Shown piece by piece: positions 9,670 through 22,238 of a DNA stretch of 64,000 nucleotides. The position numbers and the translations under genes are program-made. This stretch comes from Emmonsiellopsis sp. PD_33. Taxonomy: Eukaryota; Ascomycota; Eurotiomycetes; Onygenales; Ajellomycetaceae. Numbering within the stretch: position 1 is the first letter of the stretch; every line of letters starts with the position of its first letter. Location: the NCBI GenBank assembly GCA_032988165.1, contig JANTQF010000123.1:34970-98969 (forward strand), in the 5' to 3' direction. The notes under the pieces are model-generated. The model was not told the origin of the DNA and did not search any database. It saw only the letters and a program-made list of their open reading frames with translations.

Positions 9670-12600
9670 ATGCCTCTTAACACATTAACAGTTGGCGCGG
9701 CGGTGACGCCAACGGTGCTCTCAACGTGGTTGTCCCATGTAACTTCTCCCCCCCCGGCAACTTCATCCCTTTAAAGCAAAGGCCACCTAGACTATTTGCT
9801 AACTTCGATCAAGTATATGCATCGCAAATCGCATAGCAAGAAACCAACGGCCCGTATCTCCTATCATGAAGGACTTCAAATTATCCGCCATTTCCTAGAA
9901 TATGCCTCCCTCCATCCCGTCGAATCCTTACAGATGTTTACGGCGCAGTGGGTTCCATCACCAAGCTGGGTCAAGGTGGATTCGGTTGTCGTGCCTCAAG
10001 ACTTTCTGAAATCCGCCGCGGATATACTTACTATACAATTGGGGGCTGAAGGGGTGTCGGAAGTCGGTGGAAGCAAATGGTGGCAGTGGCGGGGGGCCAA
10101 GCCATCGCTTCAGGGGGAGTGGGTAGAAATGAGGAGTGATTTTAACGAGCGGCGGACGCTCAACGTTCGTTGCAATCGGATCATGTTCTATATACACGGG
10201 GGTGGATACTACTTTGGGAGCCTGAATTCTCACCGTTATCAGGTTCAAAGGCATGCAAGGAAACTGAAGGCCAGGGTTTTCGCTCGGTGAGTCCGTCCGA
10301 TCTAGTACTTTAGGATAGCATATACTGACTAGCTAATAGTAAGCCCCCCTGAACTGACTCCCCAGTGTTGAACCTGTGGTATATGTTAACTACGACCAGC
10401 GGCATACCGATTGGCTCCTCAGTTTCCATTCCCATGTGGCTTGCAGGATTGTATCGCTGCCTATTTATATGTACTCAGCAGGCATAGATCTTCTGAAATA
10501 ATAGTGGCCGGTGATTCAGCAGGGGCAGGGATGCTAGTGTCGTAAGTCCATCAGAATACACGTACGATGAGTATAGCGCTGATAGTTCAAGAATTTTGGT
10601 GACTCTGCGTGATCAAAGGCTACCGCTACCTGCGGGCGCCATATTGATATCTCCATGGGTTGACTTGACACACTCCTTCCCGAGTACCGCAGAGAACGGG
10701 GACGGAGATTATGTTCCTCCTCACGGGTTTATTCATCGTCCATCCATGGCATGGCCCCCACCGAATTCGGATGAAATCGAAGCACTTTCCAAGGCCAGTG
10801 AAATGGTAAGGGCAAATAGAAGATCGCCCGCTTCGGCCCCTCTCCCACACCGTGTCCCGGACGTGGAGACTGCCGTCCGAGGATTCTCAATCCGTCCTGG
10901 ATTCCCTTTTGAAGATACTGGGAGGCAATCGCCCCGTCGCCCAACTCGTGCTCCCTCGATAGTGTCAGAAAATTACGACATATTTCCGAATCAAGGGACA
11001 AACCTGGAGATTGAAATTGAAGGGGCGGTTGTTGAGATAAAGGATCAGATGCACATGTATACCACAAATCAACTACTCTCCCATCCCCTAGTTTCTCCTA
11101 TCCTCCAGCCATCCCTCGGTGGCTTACCTCCTTTGCTTGTCCTTACAGGTGGTGCGGAGCTGCTTCGTGATGAACAGATTTATCTGGCACATAAAGCGGC
11201 AGACCCAGCATGTTTTTTGCCAAGCCGGGATTATCTAGATCTTTATGACCCGCAACGTCAAATCATTAACAAATATCCGCCAACCTTCGTTCAGCTCCAG
11301 GTGTGGGATGACCTTTGTCACGTCCCTCCAACCCTAAGCTTCACACGCCCCGCGAAGTATATGTTTCGATCGATCGCGCAGTTTGGTGCCTGGGCATTAG
11401 CTAGAGCGCAACACGCGGGAATCAACATTCCACAGCCGTCGGAATTGTCGTCCAGCGATGCTGATAACTGGCGTTCGTCAGCTATGTCGAGTCCCAGCCC
11501 GTATTCGGGGTTCACTATGATCGGGAAAGCAGGCGACCCCCTTCCACCATTCCGTGACCATATGATCCGCCAGCGGGTGGATGAGAACGGCAAGGTCTAC
11601 AAACTAGCAGAAAGGGCTTTTATCCCCGCGCTACAGCTACTTCCTGAGGAAATCGGCGTCCTTAAACCAGGGCCAATGCGGAAGTGGCTGATAGCGAAAC
11701 AAAAATGGGATACAAAATATTCCAAAGAAAAAATAGCCCTCCAGCAGCAACGGCTCGATGAAATGTTTCAGGGGATAGGTGTATTTAGGTCGGGCGAATA
11801 TCCACCCCCATGTTCCCTGGCCTCTATGAAGGAAATATCACCTAGCTACTATGCGAAAGAGCACAAAAAGAGCCAAGGCATGTGGCTATGGAGTTTGTTG
11901 GGCAGCAGACACGACGCAAAGACGTTACGGAAGGAGCACCGGGACGCACGATTAGGTCCGGGTGACGTTCAACCAGGTTTTCTACTGCCCAACAAGCCGC
12001 CATCCAGAATGGCCACCATCCGCAAAAAAGTCGTGGGGTCCGTGAGAAAGAAAAAACGCCGCTCAGATACACAACCGCGTACACGAGCGAAAACCGTGAT
12101 GGATCTCGGCCAAGCAACTGAATCCCTTCCAGTCCTCGCCCCTCCCCCGCGGTCAGAACTCCGGTCGCAAACTATGGGAACCCGAGACGGCAGTATGGCT
12201 CCTACCCCCCCAGGAGCGACGACCGATGAACATGGGCCTGGATTTGCCACGGGATCCCGATTTGTCAACCACTTCGGAGATGCGGCTGGGAGATCATCGT
12301 CCGAATATACGGACGATATGAGCTCAAAAGCGGTCACTCACGCAAGAGGTACCATACGCCCGGTATCCCCACGTACACGATCAGAATCCGAGTTCAGAAC
12401 TCCACTTGAACACGGCACTCCGACCGCAGCAGCAGTGGGAACAGGCGTGCTGCCAAGCGAAGCCCCTCCCACCCCCAGTCCGGCTCCCACTCCTGCCCTC
12501 AAGCAGGACGCCATTAGCAGCCAGCTTGCGGGTGAGGGACGTAATTTCGTTCCTGATGCTGTACCCGACGGCCTCCAGCCAACTAAGCGCTCGGAGAAGG

Positions 12601-12761
12601 CAGATGCTGGGTTAAAGGAGAGCCCACGAGGTTACCAACTTTTCGGAAAACAGAGGGGCCAGCCAAAGTATGATTTTGACTCGTTTGAGCAACAGCATGA
12701 GTCTGATATGGAGCCATTTCCGGATTATAGGCCGGATCATGAGAATAAGGAAAATATGTAG
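9670..12761 (+). CDS. hormone-sensitive-lipase-like alpha/beta hydrolase, with a +1 problem
   Basis: Large fungal esterase/lipase of about 950 residues. Exons by hand: 9670-9738 (MPLNTLTVGAAV...), 9814-10286, 10400-10541 and 10592-12761. The oxyanion-hole motif HGGG lies at about residue 151, the nucleophile elbow GDSAGAG near 217-224, and a conserved DLCHVPP near the end of the catalytic half probably gives the catalytic His. After about residue 320 the protein is long, Pro/Ser-rich and basic, likely a regulatory or disordered tail. Exon 2 leaves two bases (CG) before its GTGAGT donor, whereas exon 3 needs one, so the annotated exons total 3n+1. Either one extra base exists (mutation or sequence error) or a tiny exon was missed. 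The rest of the frame is clean, which argues against an old pseudogene. Confidence 0.75.
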
Positions 12762-13314
12762 GTTGTGTTTCTCTTTGGCTAGGCGGGGATTTATTTGGGC
12801 GGGAACGCATATACCTATATATATCGCCTTCCTTTTGTGTTTTCTCTCGTTCCTTTCACACACTCATTGTGCTTAAGATATGAAAATTTTCGGGTTCTTT
12901 TTTGGGCTATTTTCTTGGACAGACATTTTCGACATTCTTCTCGGGTCATCAAGTCCGGATGGTATGATATTTTGTCGCCTTCCGGTTGGAATCCGGGTCG
13001 ACTCGTTTGATATGCCCTTTTTCCTTTTGTTTTGGAAAGACGGTGTAATGTTTATGATGCCGATAGAAACGGGACAATGTCATTCTGACAATCTAGTATA
13101 GCAGTGTAACTGTCCAAGAGGAGCGGCTGATTTAGTGACTTCTTCCATTGCAAACCGGTGAGGTGGGTATAGATTATAATACATAGCTGCCAATAACATG
13201 AGCACGTAGAAGTTGTTCACGCGCCGATGTCGGGAGCCTAAGGGTCCATCCATCATTCCTAAGAACCTGGGCGATAGTGAACGGTTCCTAATAAGCTATA
13301 ACGGCAGGAATTCG
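12762..13314. other. intergenic between converging genes
   Basis: Lies between the 3' ends of the lipase-like gene and the minus-strand IND1 gene. T-rich 3'UTR-like sequence; no gene seen. Confidence 0.5.
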
Positions 13315-14552
13315 TTATCGCCACTCCAGTCCAACTTTTCGTACAACTTTCTCGGCGACGCTCATGAACGCATTCCTCCTCGCGCTTCGATCATCACTCT
13401 CTTCCGCTACGACAGTGGGCATGCCCCTATCAGCATCTTCGCACACACGGGCGTCGAGAGGTATATCGCCTAGGAAATCGACACCCAGGCGCTTACACGC
13501 TGATAAAACGCCACCACCAGTATGGGCTTCGGCGCTATGCTCATGATCAGCTTCAGGTTGTGAACCTCTTCTGGAAAATATCTTCGTTTCCTTTCCGCAA
13601 TGCGGACAAGCGAAAAATGCCATGTTCCTGACCATGCCCAGGACGGGTACATTCATCCTCTCGAATAAACCAAAGCCCCGTACTGCGTCGCGCAGAGCAA
13701 TATCCTGGGGTGTTGATACAATCACCGCTCCGTCAAGGAGTATTTCTTGGCCTATTGTGAGCTGTACATCGCCGGTTCCGGGAGGCAGGTCGAGGATGAG
13801 AACATCCAAAGGTCCCCAGGACACGGAGTGCAAGAGCTGGTGCATTGCTTTTGTAACCATCAAACCTCGCCAGGATATAGGTGTTGTGTCCATTATAGGG
13901 GAAGTCGGGTCATCGGTGAGATGTTTGGCATCTGCCGGTGGGGGAGGGAGGAGGTAGCCCATGGACATAGATTTGAGGCCGTAATTTGTGAGGGGAATCA
14001 GGCAACCGTCTAGAGAATGCGCCTTGTCAGTTATTTCATCGCTAGTAAGTACCCGTTCTCAAATTCACTCTGAGCTGTGCTAAGTTGTTGGGTTCGGGGC
14101 GCATACTTTCATCCAATCGGGGCTCTCCAGATAAGTTCAGGAGAGTGGGTATGGATGGGCCAAAGATATCTGTATCGAGAATACCCGTACGAATGCCTCG
14201 TCGGGCCATAGATAAGGCCAGATTTACTGCAGCATAATTAGCCAGTGCGTTCACGGACGGGGCGCATAATGGCATAATGCGCCAGAGCGGAAGATGCCGC
14301 ACCCGCAATTGTAGACTTCCCCACGCCCCCCTTGGCGGAGGAAACCGCAATAACCTTATTGACATCTAGAATTTTCCGTTTCTCCGGTAGACCTCGTCGA
14401 CGAGGGAACGATGGCGGAGTTCCAGACCGGGGCAGGCCCTGGAAATCAGCGTCTTAGCTTGGGGAATAGTCGCAAAGGCAGAGTTGTGATATATGTACCA
14501 GTGGATTGTCGTGCTGAAGAGGCCGCAGCGTGGAGAAGAAGCTGCGGCGCAT
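13315..14552 (-). CDS. IND1: IND1/NUBPL-type mitochondrial Fe-S assembly P-loop NTPase
   Basis: Predicted 352 residues from exons 14552-14499, 14438-14303, 14226-14053 and 14009-13315, which sum exactly to 353 codons. The Mrp/Nbp35 family member IND1 delivers iron-sulfur clusters to respiratory complex I in the mitochondrial matrix. The first exon encodes an Arg-containing, amphipathic start ([13 protein letters not shown]) suited to a mitochondrial presequence. A deviant Walker A, KGGVGKST, is at 54-61, and [10 protein letters not shown] and LDLPPGTGD follow. The CPHC pair at about 256 and 259 is the Fe-S-bridging Cys motif. Lack of the N-terminal Cys cluster of Nbp35/Cfd1 favours IND1. It is divergent from BFR2, with 309 bp between starts. 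Confidence 0.9.
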
Positions 14553-14861
14553 GTTGATGGAAGAGAGGTGGCTCAATTGGCAGTGTGGAAGTGTTCACAT
14601 TGTGATATACCGGTCAATTCTTCATGATCAATCCCATGGCGTTCGAAGAGAGCTCCTGGTGGTTTTGGAGAGCCAAACCCCAATGTCATGTGACCCGGCT
14701 ATTCCTTCCCCTGTCTGATGTTCCCGGCCGCAAAATGAAATTTTTCGCGAGAAGCAAAATCCGCGCCAAAAAAATTATTGGGCGACAAAAAATAATCCAA
14801 CTCCGAGCTCGACATCAGTTCTGCCGCAAGCTGGGGAAACAACACAGGTCACTCAGCAACC
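14553..14861. promoter_or_regulatory. bidirectional promoter IND1 / BFR2
   Basis: A 309-bp intergenic region between two divergent start codons, one for a mitochondrial assembly factor and one for a ribosome-biogenesis factor. No specific element is assigned. Confidence 0.5.
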
Positions 14862-16729
14862 ATGGCGAAGAAAAGCGGCCAAGTGAAATCCCTAGCAGAG
14901 CAAATTGCTGAGCTAGAAGACCCAACTCCCAAAGGTGAGCTCATAACTGCGCTACTAATTTCTTATGAGGCGATAACTGATGTCCGAGCTATAGATTTTG
15001 ATCCCGAAGATCTAAGTGATCGCGGAGAAGACAGCGATGACCAGTCTGTCGGAGATGATGATAAGGATGCTTCTGCCGGCCGTGAACACTACGTCGCTGT
15101 TGGGTAAGTCCCTCGCTTACGCTATGTTTTCTATACAGGAGGTCCCTAACCAGCAACAGAAAGAGCAAGCTCCGCAAACCAGAAACAGTCTCCCTTGGAC
15201 GTGAATACGCAGGATCGCGAGTTAGTCGAGACGCACTTGGAGCAGAAGACAGTGACGATCCATTCCGCAAAGGTTCAAGCGACGAGGAGGATTCTGAAGG
15301 GTCGGCTGGGGACCTCGACGACGCGGAGGATGGCCTAGAACTCGGAGAACCTGGCTCTGACTCTGAAATTGATAGCGAGGATGCACTCGGGGAAAGCGAC
15401 GTTGATAAATTCAAGGATTTTAAGTTCCGTGGTAGCAAACACTCGAAACTTGCGGATTCAGATGCGGATTCGGACGACCTCCTTGACGGGCCAGTGTCTG
15501 ATGGCGAGTCCGATGAGGAGCTGGACAACCTTAGTGGTTCTGGAGAGGAGGACGTATTTGGTGACAGTGATGAGGATGACGAGGATCTAGAACTGGAGGG
15601 AAGTGATGTTTCCGGCGACGAGGATGAGGGTGAGGAGGACGAGGAAGATGATGAAGATGAGGACGAAGGGCCCTCTAAGGGAGAGAACGGAATTTCGGAC
15701 GACCGGGCCGAATTACGTCGATTAATGGCTTCAGATCACAAGACTGTCGCGGCATCCATATCTCAGGCTGCCAAAACAGATGCCGCAAAAGGCGGCGCAG
15801 TTAAGCGACAACGATTGGCTTTCGACGCTATCCTCAACGCTAGAATCAAGCTCCAAAAGGGCATAACTGGTCTCAACGACATTCCAACTGCATCAGACGG
15901 CGAGAATGGAGCCACAATCGACCAGGACTCAATTAAATCCGCCGAGGCAGCCGCACTCACACTCTGGAGTACAATCGAAGATCTCCGTCATGCACTCGCA
16001 GACGCCCAAACCAACACCGCATCGAAGAAGCGAAAGCGCACACCACTCTCCTCCTCAACCCCCTCCGCCGATATCTGGAGCCGCATGGAAGAAATCGAAG
16101 CCCGCTCCCTCCCCCACCGCCGCGCTGTGCTAGACAAATGGTCCCTGAAAACCCGCGGCTCACGAGCAACCCTACCCAATGCCAGAGGCAAACTCATGAA
16201 CCACGGCGCAACTGACCAACAAACAATCACCGCTGTTCTCGACGCGCATATCGCCACAGAAGCGAGCGACCGCCCCTCCAAACGCGTCCAGACAGAAAGT
16301 GCCGAACATGAAATCTACGACGACTCGACCTTCTACCAAACCCTTCTCCGCGATCTAGTGGAAGAGCGCATGTCCGCCACCAACGCCCTGAACGGTGGAA
16401 ATGGGATTGAGACGCTGCAAATGCAGCTTCCTACACGTCTCTCCCTACACCCCACTACGGGAATGCGTAAGGACAAGATTAAGAAAATTGTCGACACCAA
16501 GGCATCTAAGGGACGTAAGATGCGGTATACGGTACATGAGAAGCTGCAGAATTTTATGGCGCCGGAGGAGCGGGGATCGTGGAATGAGCGGGCTAGAGAG
16601 GAGTTTTTCGCTTCGCTGCTGGGCAAGAGCGCGAGGGAGGTGCTTGGGGAGGATGAGGATGAGGATTTGGATATGGAGGATGGAGAGGAGGATCTTGAGG
16701 AGGGGGGACTGAAGTTGTTTAGAAGTTAG
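14862..16729 (+). CDS. BFR2: Bfr2/AATF-family rRNA-processing factor
   Basis: Predicted 583-residue nucleolar protein of the small-subunit processome, needed for early 18S rRNA processing. Exons 14862-14934, 14995-15103 and 15160-16729 sum to 584 codons. The N-terminus MAKKSGQVKSLAEQIAELED is typical of the family. Residues of about 65-235 are extremely Asp/Glu/Ser-rich. The AATF domain begins near residue 240 (ELRRLMASDHKTVAASIS) and includes RQRLAFDAILNARIKLQKG. The C-terminal TRAUB domain begins near 445 (STFYQTLLRDLVEER) and includes KGRKMRYTVHEKLQNFM. An acidic tail ends the protein. The alternative acceptor at 15138 would shift frame and was not used. Confidence 0.92.
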
Positions 16730-17182
16730 AATGGGCGGATTGTTTAAGGATTTCCTTGTTTGCACGTTGATAGAAGTTGGCTTGAGAGAGAGCATGTCTA
16801 TTTTCATGAGCGTTGAATAGTTGATACCTCTACCTCCGAACATAGCTCCTCTGAAATCGTAAAATATTTTCGTGAATACTTATGCGTTAAGAACTGGTGG
16901 CCATTTGCGTCATACATATCTACTCTCAGGCATCTATGGGTTAGCCCCTTTTCAATCCCATCAGGAGGTTCAAAAGATTGAAGGGAATGAAGGGGAGCGG
17001 AGGATTAAAACGTCAGTGCTGATGTAGTTATCCAGTATTTATGCTGCATTCTTAGAGGCCTTAATATCTTAAAAGGTGCAAACTCCTTATATCTCGTCTA
17101 TAACAACCCTCATTTCACTTGTGAGCTTCACCATCCCAACATTGGAAGTTATTTAAAACACCAATCCCCCCCCTAAATGCCA
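16730..17182. other. intergenic between converging genes
   Basis: 3' flanks of BFR2 and the short-chain dehydrogenase. AT-richer single-copy DNA; nothing further seen. Confidence 0.5.
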
Positions 17183-18446
17183 TTAAATTAGCCAAACCCA
17201 ATCTTGACCTTCAAGAAAGATGGGACACAACGCAAAGGAACAAAACTCACCATCAACCACCAAATCCGCCCCATTCACATAACTCCCTGCAACCTCACTA
17301 CACAAAAACACCACGGGCCCCGTCATCTCCCTCGGATCGCCCATCCTGCCCATCGGATTCCTATTCGTCCACGACTCCCTGAACGGTGCCAGCGAGTCTC
17401 CCTCATTCAAAATCGTATCCATATACCCTGGGGAAATAGAATTAACCCGGATGCCAAACCTGCTCCATTCGGCAGCTAGACTGTTGCGCATGTGAAGGAC
17501 TGCGGCTTTGGAGACATTGTAAGCCACTTGAGGTTGCGGGTAGTTTACGCTGTGGCCGCTGATGGAGGCGATGAAGAGGATGCGGCCGCCTAGGGAGTCG
17601 GCGATCATTTGCCTGCAGTTGCTGTTAATATATAAAAGAAAGGGGTATGTTCCGTGTGCGCCCCTCGGAAGGCGGTTATATTATTTATTGCAGCAAGCCA
17701 AAGAAAAAAGGGGGGTTTGGCATGAGTTGATATTATCACTCACTTTCCAACAGCCTGCGCAACCAAAAATGTCCCCGTCGTATTAACATCAATCACCCTC
17801 CTCCAATCGTCCGCCGGCATATTCTCCGCATTCACGCTATATACCATCCCCGCAAAGCAGCACAGAATATTCAGCGGGCCAAGTTGGGATCGCATCTCCC
17901 CTACTACTCTCTCCACCCCCTCGGCGTCTGTCACATCAATGCCTGCGCAGACAATAGCCGCAGAGGGGAAATCCCGCCGTAAACTCTCAATTGCGTCTGA
18001 GACACCAGGCTTCTCAAATGCAGCGGGGAGATCTAGAAGACCCAGGCCTGACAGACCGTGCTCGAGAAGCGCTCGGGCGGACTCGAGTGCAAGAGTTCCA
18101 GCTCCGCCGGTTACTGTGGGGTTTGGTTAACTAAACTGCCAGCTATTTTTAAAAGAAAAGGGGACCTTTAATATTCAGCCCCGTACATGTAGAACATACA
18201 TAAAGCATTTCCCCTAACGCCAAACCTCATCGCCGCCCGCTCGGCGGACGAAGTGCTATTTGTGAAGTACTGCGGCAGCGCATTTCCCGGCGTCTTCACA
18301 TTGCCCAGGTCAAGCCATGGGATATCCCGCTCCGGCTTTGCCACTGGAGCATTTCCCTCTTTTTTTTCAACAACGGTCGCAGGGACGGATGCTTGGGGAT
18401 CTTGGATTTTGTTTCGTGAAGCGTTGTTGGGGGCTGAATGCTCCAT
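17183..18446 (-). CDS. short-chain dehydrogenase/reductase (SDR), sugar-alcohol type
   Basis: Predicted NAD(P)-dependent oxidoreductase, about 348 residues from exons 18446-18200, 18113-17744 and 17612-17183. The cofactor motif is TGGAGTLALE, so the last Gly of the usual TGxxxGxG is replaced. The active site is YNVSK with an upstream Ser in FIASISGHSVNY, and GIRVNSISPGYMDT follows. Closest fungal relatives by motif are sorbitol or xylulose reductase-like SDRs; the substrate is unknown. About 80 residues precede the Rossmann fold, with no clear targeting signal. An in-frame ATG at 18470 would add eight residues. A 42-bp GT-AG stretch near the 3' end may be a further intron; removing it leaves the frame intact and shortens the C-terminus. 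Confidence 0.82.
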
Positions 18447-18470
18447 GGTGGCGTGTCTATGCGGAAACAA

Positions 18471-19377
18471 TGTAAGGTGAACTGGGACGGGGAACTATGG
18501 AGGTTGTAATGTATTGAGCTTCACCCCGATTCTGTTGGAGGACGAAAAGCTTGATGGATTGAATCTGCTACGTGGTGAGATGAGTAGTGTAAGATCCCAG
18601 GCATGGGACCACAGTGCCTGACAGATTCTTAGCAGCTATTAATAATAATGCGGAGAACAGCGCTCCGGCATGTCCCTGACCAAAAATCTTTCGCAAATTA
18701 TTCCAACTCCAAGAATTCCCCGCCTAGCTTTCCACCCAATCATGGTATTTATATGAGGAGCGTTGCTACGGTTTATTACTGTTGCGGGCCCCCTGGTACC
18801 TCTACCTAACGAGGGCCGTAGATCTATTCAGGCTTACAAATAGCCTAGCCCTTATACCACGGAGTATATCTAAAACTGTAAAATGCCCAACACAGCGTAG
18901 TTTCCGCGAAGCAAAGCTAGTTGTCCATTATTTGCGTAGCTAGGTTATTCATCAAAAACTATCAAAAGGGGGCCAAAAAAAGGGGAGGGGAGGGAAAAGC
19001 AAGCATCTATGTGTGACGCACAAGTGGAAAAGGAATAAAACTCCCTCTATAACGCCGCTGAACAAGAGAATGGGTCGAAAGGTTTCAACATCTGTCCTCG
19101 GGTTTGTGGCAAACCATATCAAAGGGATCTGCTCCGGAAACCAGGACGCGAAGTTAGCAATGAGAGCAGCTCAAAAAATGTGACGAGATGAATAAAGGAT
19201 ATGCATATGCGTGAGATTTGAGAGAAACTGATTTCTCTTATGCCCAACACTTGGAAGCTAAAAGGAGGGGGCAAAGGCGGCAAAAAATGGTATTTGGGAC
19301 AAAACGAAACGCAATTCCCCATAGCTCCGTGGAACACCCCCGTAAACGATTAAAGCAATATACGTAAAATTGGTCGT
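18471..19377. other. intergenic
   Basis: Promoter side of the SDR gene and 3' flank of the Tudor-domain gene. AT-rich around 18,840-18,960. No gene or repeat family recognised. Confidence 0.5.
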
Positions 19378-20470
19378 TTAATAATCGTCTTCGCCTTGTT
19401 GGTAGATGTGTCGACTTCGTGTCGGGTCTTTACGCATTTGCTGGCCGGACCCAGTAAATCCAACTATCAGGTAAAAGAGTTAGTAAATTACTCATCAGCC
19501 CAAGATGAATCATGAAGGTAAAGGAGGGAAGGGTGAGTGAATAAAATGGGCCCGGATAATACCTCGTGCGTTGACTCCTTCTGGAGTGCGGAACATGCTC
19601 TCCTTCTTCCCCAACTTCCCCAGCTTACTCTTGGCAGTAAAATCCTGCCATTTCGACTTTCCAGCTTCGAGTTCCTTATTTGCCTTAACCTTCCTTGGCA
19701 TCTTAGCGGGGCGCGTGGGCCCGTCGCTCGCTTTACTCGGCTCCTTGCGTGCCTCGTTCGCAAGGGCGGGATTGATATCAGCCGCAGCAGAAATCACACT
19801 GGAATTGGCAGGGAGGATCTGCGGGGACGAGGAGCCTGGCATTCCATCAGCCTTGCGTTTTCGCGTGTCAGATATAGGTTTTATGTCTTTTGCGGTCAAT
19901 GTCTCAGTAGTCGCGTATGACTTGAAAGAAACAATGTAGATAGGGTTGGTCGAGGAACCGGTGATGGAAGTGATGCGGGCCGGGTAGAATGAGTTGTCTC
20001 CAGAAGCCCATCGTGCCAAGACATTATCATTTACAGAAAAAGACGTGGGAGTGGTGGGTTGCGATTCTTCGGGGGCGGGTTCGACGGTAGGTTTGCGATA
20101 CCCGGCTTGGTATGCTGGGTGGTTTTCTTTGGACCACTTCTCTTTGACGGGGGGTGGGGACGGTTTCGATTTTTGCGAGACCGGTGTTAAGGCAGGTCGT
20201 AGTTCCGTGATGGATTGCTCCGTAAGGGTTATGAATTCTTCAAGCTCAGTCTTCAGGCCCTGCAGTTCCGCATTATCTGGGTCTACCTGCAAGCTTGATT
20301 GTACAGCTTCCAGCTATGAGTGAGTCAGCACGGTACCCGGAAACAATTCTCTAGACGGTCCTACGTCAAGAGAGCTCAAATATGTAATGGTAAGGGATAA
20401 GCCGATGAAAACGAACCTGTATCTTGAACTCCTTCACCTCTGCCTCCAGGGCTGCAACCTCTGCGCTCAT
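19378..20470 (-). CDS. SPF30/SMNDC1-like Tudor-domain splicing factor
   Basis: Predicted 296 residues from exons 20470-20417, 20313-19563 and 19463-19378, summing exactly to 297 codons. The N-terminal MSAEVAALEAEVKEFKIQ continues as a helical, coiled segment. A Tudor/SMN domain lies at about 110-165 (VLARWASGDNSFYPARI, then YIVSFKSYATTETL); such domains bind methylated arginines of Sm proteins and support U4/U6.U5 tri-snRNP recruitment. A linker with basic clusters (RKRK, KMPRKVK) looks like a nuclear signal. The C-terminal KLGKKESMFRTPEGVNARV and the RKDPTRSRHIY tail match the SPF30 C-terminal region. The length is normal for the family. Confidence 0.88.
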
Positions 20471-22100
20471 CTTCGCGGCAAGTTTGGGGGCGGTAACGAA
20501 TCAAAAGGACAAGGGCTGGGGAAGGACGAAAATTATAACAGCGTCGTTTTATAAATAGAAAGAAAAGAGATTTGAAGGCCTAGTAATGGAGTTGAGGTGT
20601 AGGTGAGCGGACGATAGGCAAAGAGGCGAGGATGTTGCTGGTTAGGCTGAGTAAGCTCAAATCACGTGGCAGGGATTAAACTTGCCAAGACGACATTCTC
20701 GGCATGCCGAAGCAGACCGAAAAAGGAAATAGTCAACCTCACCTCAACATCCATCCGGCTGCTTGAACAATGTATCTGATTAAATGATATTATCAGTACA
20801 AACTGTTTTCATGTATCCACTTATTGTTTCTTTACCTCCTGCTTTGTTATCATTCATAATTCGATGAAGTTAGACCTTGACATTGTCATGGCTCGTACTA
20901 GTACTAGTACTACTATCTACTACGAGCTGTCACCAGGGATAGTCCTCTGTTTGACCCCAAATAAGACACCTTCCTTACCTCAAATTTTGCCGCAGCCGGA
21001 ATTTTTTTATTTCTTTTGGTTCACGTTGCTCTTACTATTCAATCAAGCATGGATCATGACCAGCCAGACACCCATGCGGAGAGGACATCATCCATAAGTA
21101 CTACCTGCTAAGAGCAGAGAGGAACGGCATCTACTCCCTAGACCTAGCAGAGGCAGATTCCTGAGGTTAACTTGGATTTGCCATTCTCATGGCCATTATG
21201 TGATTCCACCACATGGAATTAACCATTTCTGTCCACCTCCTGGGAATCATCCAGGGCAGCCCACTATTTCGGCATTTTTTTGATTGACCATCATGTGCCT
21301 CATGATGGATTCGCATTCCTTCGGACGACTCCATTTTCCGCTAGAATATACCCCTTCTCTTGGTGCTTTCCCTATCCTATCTGATCCCGTTGCATTTGCA
21401 TATTATGTTCTTCGGCCAACGCGTATTATTCGGTTTCCAGGTCCTATTCCTCCAGCGTGACGATATGCCGAATGTTTTCTATGTACGCTTTCACCTTCTA
21501 CGCTACATTATTCGGTTTGAGTGAGCCCATTTGCCGAAAGAAAACGCGGCCTCGGAACTCCCCTACCGAATCTTCTTCAACTCCCTACTCACAAAAACAA
21601 CCCATGTTGCTTTCTTAGTTGAAGCCCGCATACCAACATGTGCTATAATAACGTGACGTTTTAGAAAAAACAAGTTTCAGAAAGTGCAAACGTGCTCGAC
21701 GATGTTGAATATGCAATCCACTAAAATCTTCTCTGGATATTACCGTGAACAGATGTTATAAACCCTGCTTGGGGTAATTAAATTAACAGAGGACCATTCC
21801 GCTCGTTTCCGGTTTGTGCCCTTTATGGTGGAACTTCACCATGGGCAAGCTCCACATTCCGAATGGCATATTCGGAAGGTTGCTTTCTATGTGGTACTCT
21901 CCGGAATTTACAGTCTATTTAAACCAGTCTTACCTCCCACTTTCATTGGACCTTCTTCTTATTAGTTTTATCATAGCAAAATAGCTCACCACTACATGAT
22001 AATATCGCCCACAATCCGAACAACCCTTCTCTACATTTTATTTCGAGCTTTTTTCGCTGCAAACCCCCGAATCAATAAAACAGTGTTCCGTTGCTACAAA
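20471..22100. other. intergenic, no gene seen
   Basis: About 1.6 kb between the Tudor-domain gene and the first small Cys-rich gene. It has an ACTAGT-rich short repeat at about 20,895-20,917 and a CACGTG at 20,663-20,668. Small frames on both strands lack domains. The last part is the likely promoter of the small gene. Confidence 0.5.
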
Positions 22101-22238
22101 ATGTGCCATTATCGGTGGACAAAATACTTAGGGTGTGGATGTGAGGTTAATGTTTATAAACCATGTCCCTCAAATTGTGCGAACCCTCCCGTCGCTCCTG
22201 GCGGTGCTGTGAGCGGCAAGTGCAGGTTCTGTCGCTAG
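22101..22238 (+). CDS. small Cys-rich MCxY protein, 45 residues
   Basis: An ORF of 46 codons starts MCHYRWTKYLGCGC and ends CRFCR, with seven Cys in 45 residues (C2, CxC, then CxxxC, then a terminal CxxC). There is no signal peptide when the ATG before the Cys-rich part is used; an in-frame upstream ATG at 21,996 would add a hydrophobic stretch but also unlikely AT-rich coding sequence. The pattern of an MCxY start and paired Cys matches the neighbour 300 bp downstream, so the two look like diverged tandem duplicates of a fungal small-protein type that may bind metal. The function is unknown. Confidence 0.5.
   Translation: MCHYRWTKYLGCGCEVNVYKPCPSNCANPPVAPGGAVSGKCRFCR

Noticed and set aside
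9796..10290. ATG-free start at 9796 for the lipase-like gene
   Set aside because: The frame opens with a non-ATG codon; exon 9670-9738 with an ATG and a GT-AG intron gives the expected family N-terminus.
20895..20917. Short ACTAGT/ACT repeat as part of a CRISPR-like or regulatory array
   Set aside because: Simple trinucleotide-like run of about 20 bp with no spacers; CRISPR arrays are not expected in a fungal nucleus.
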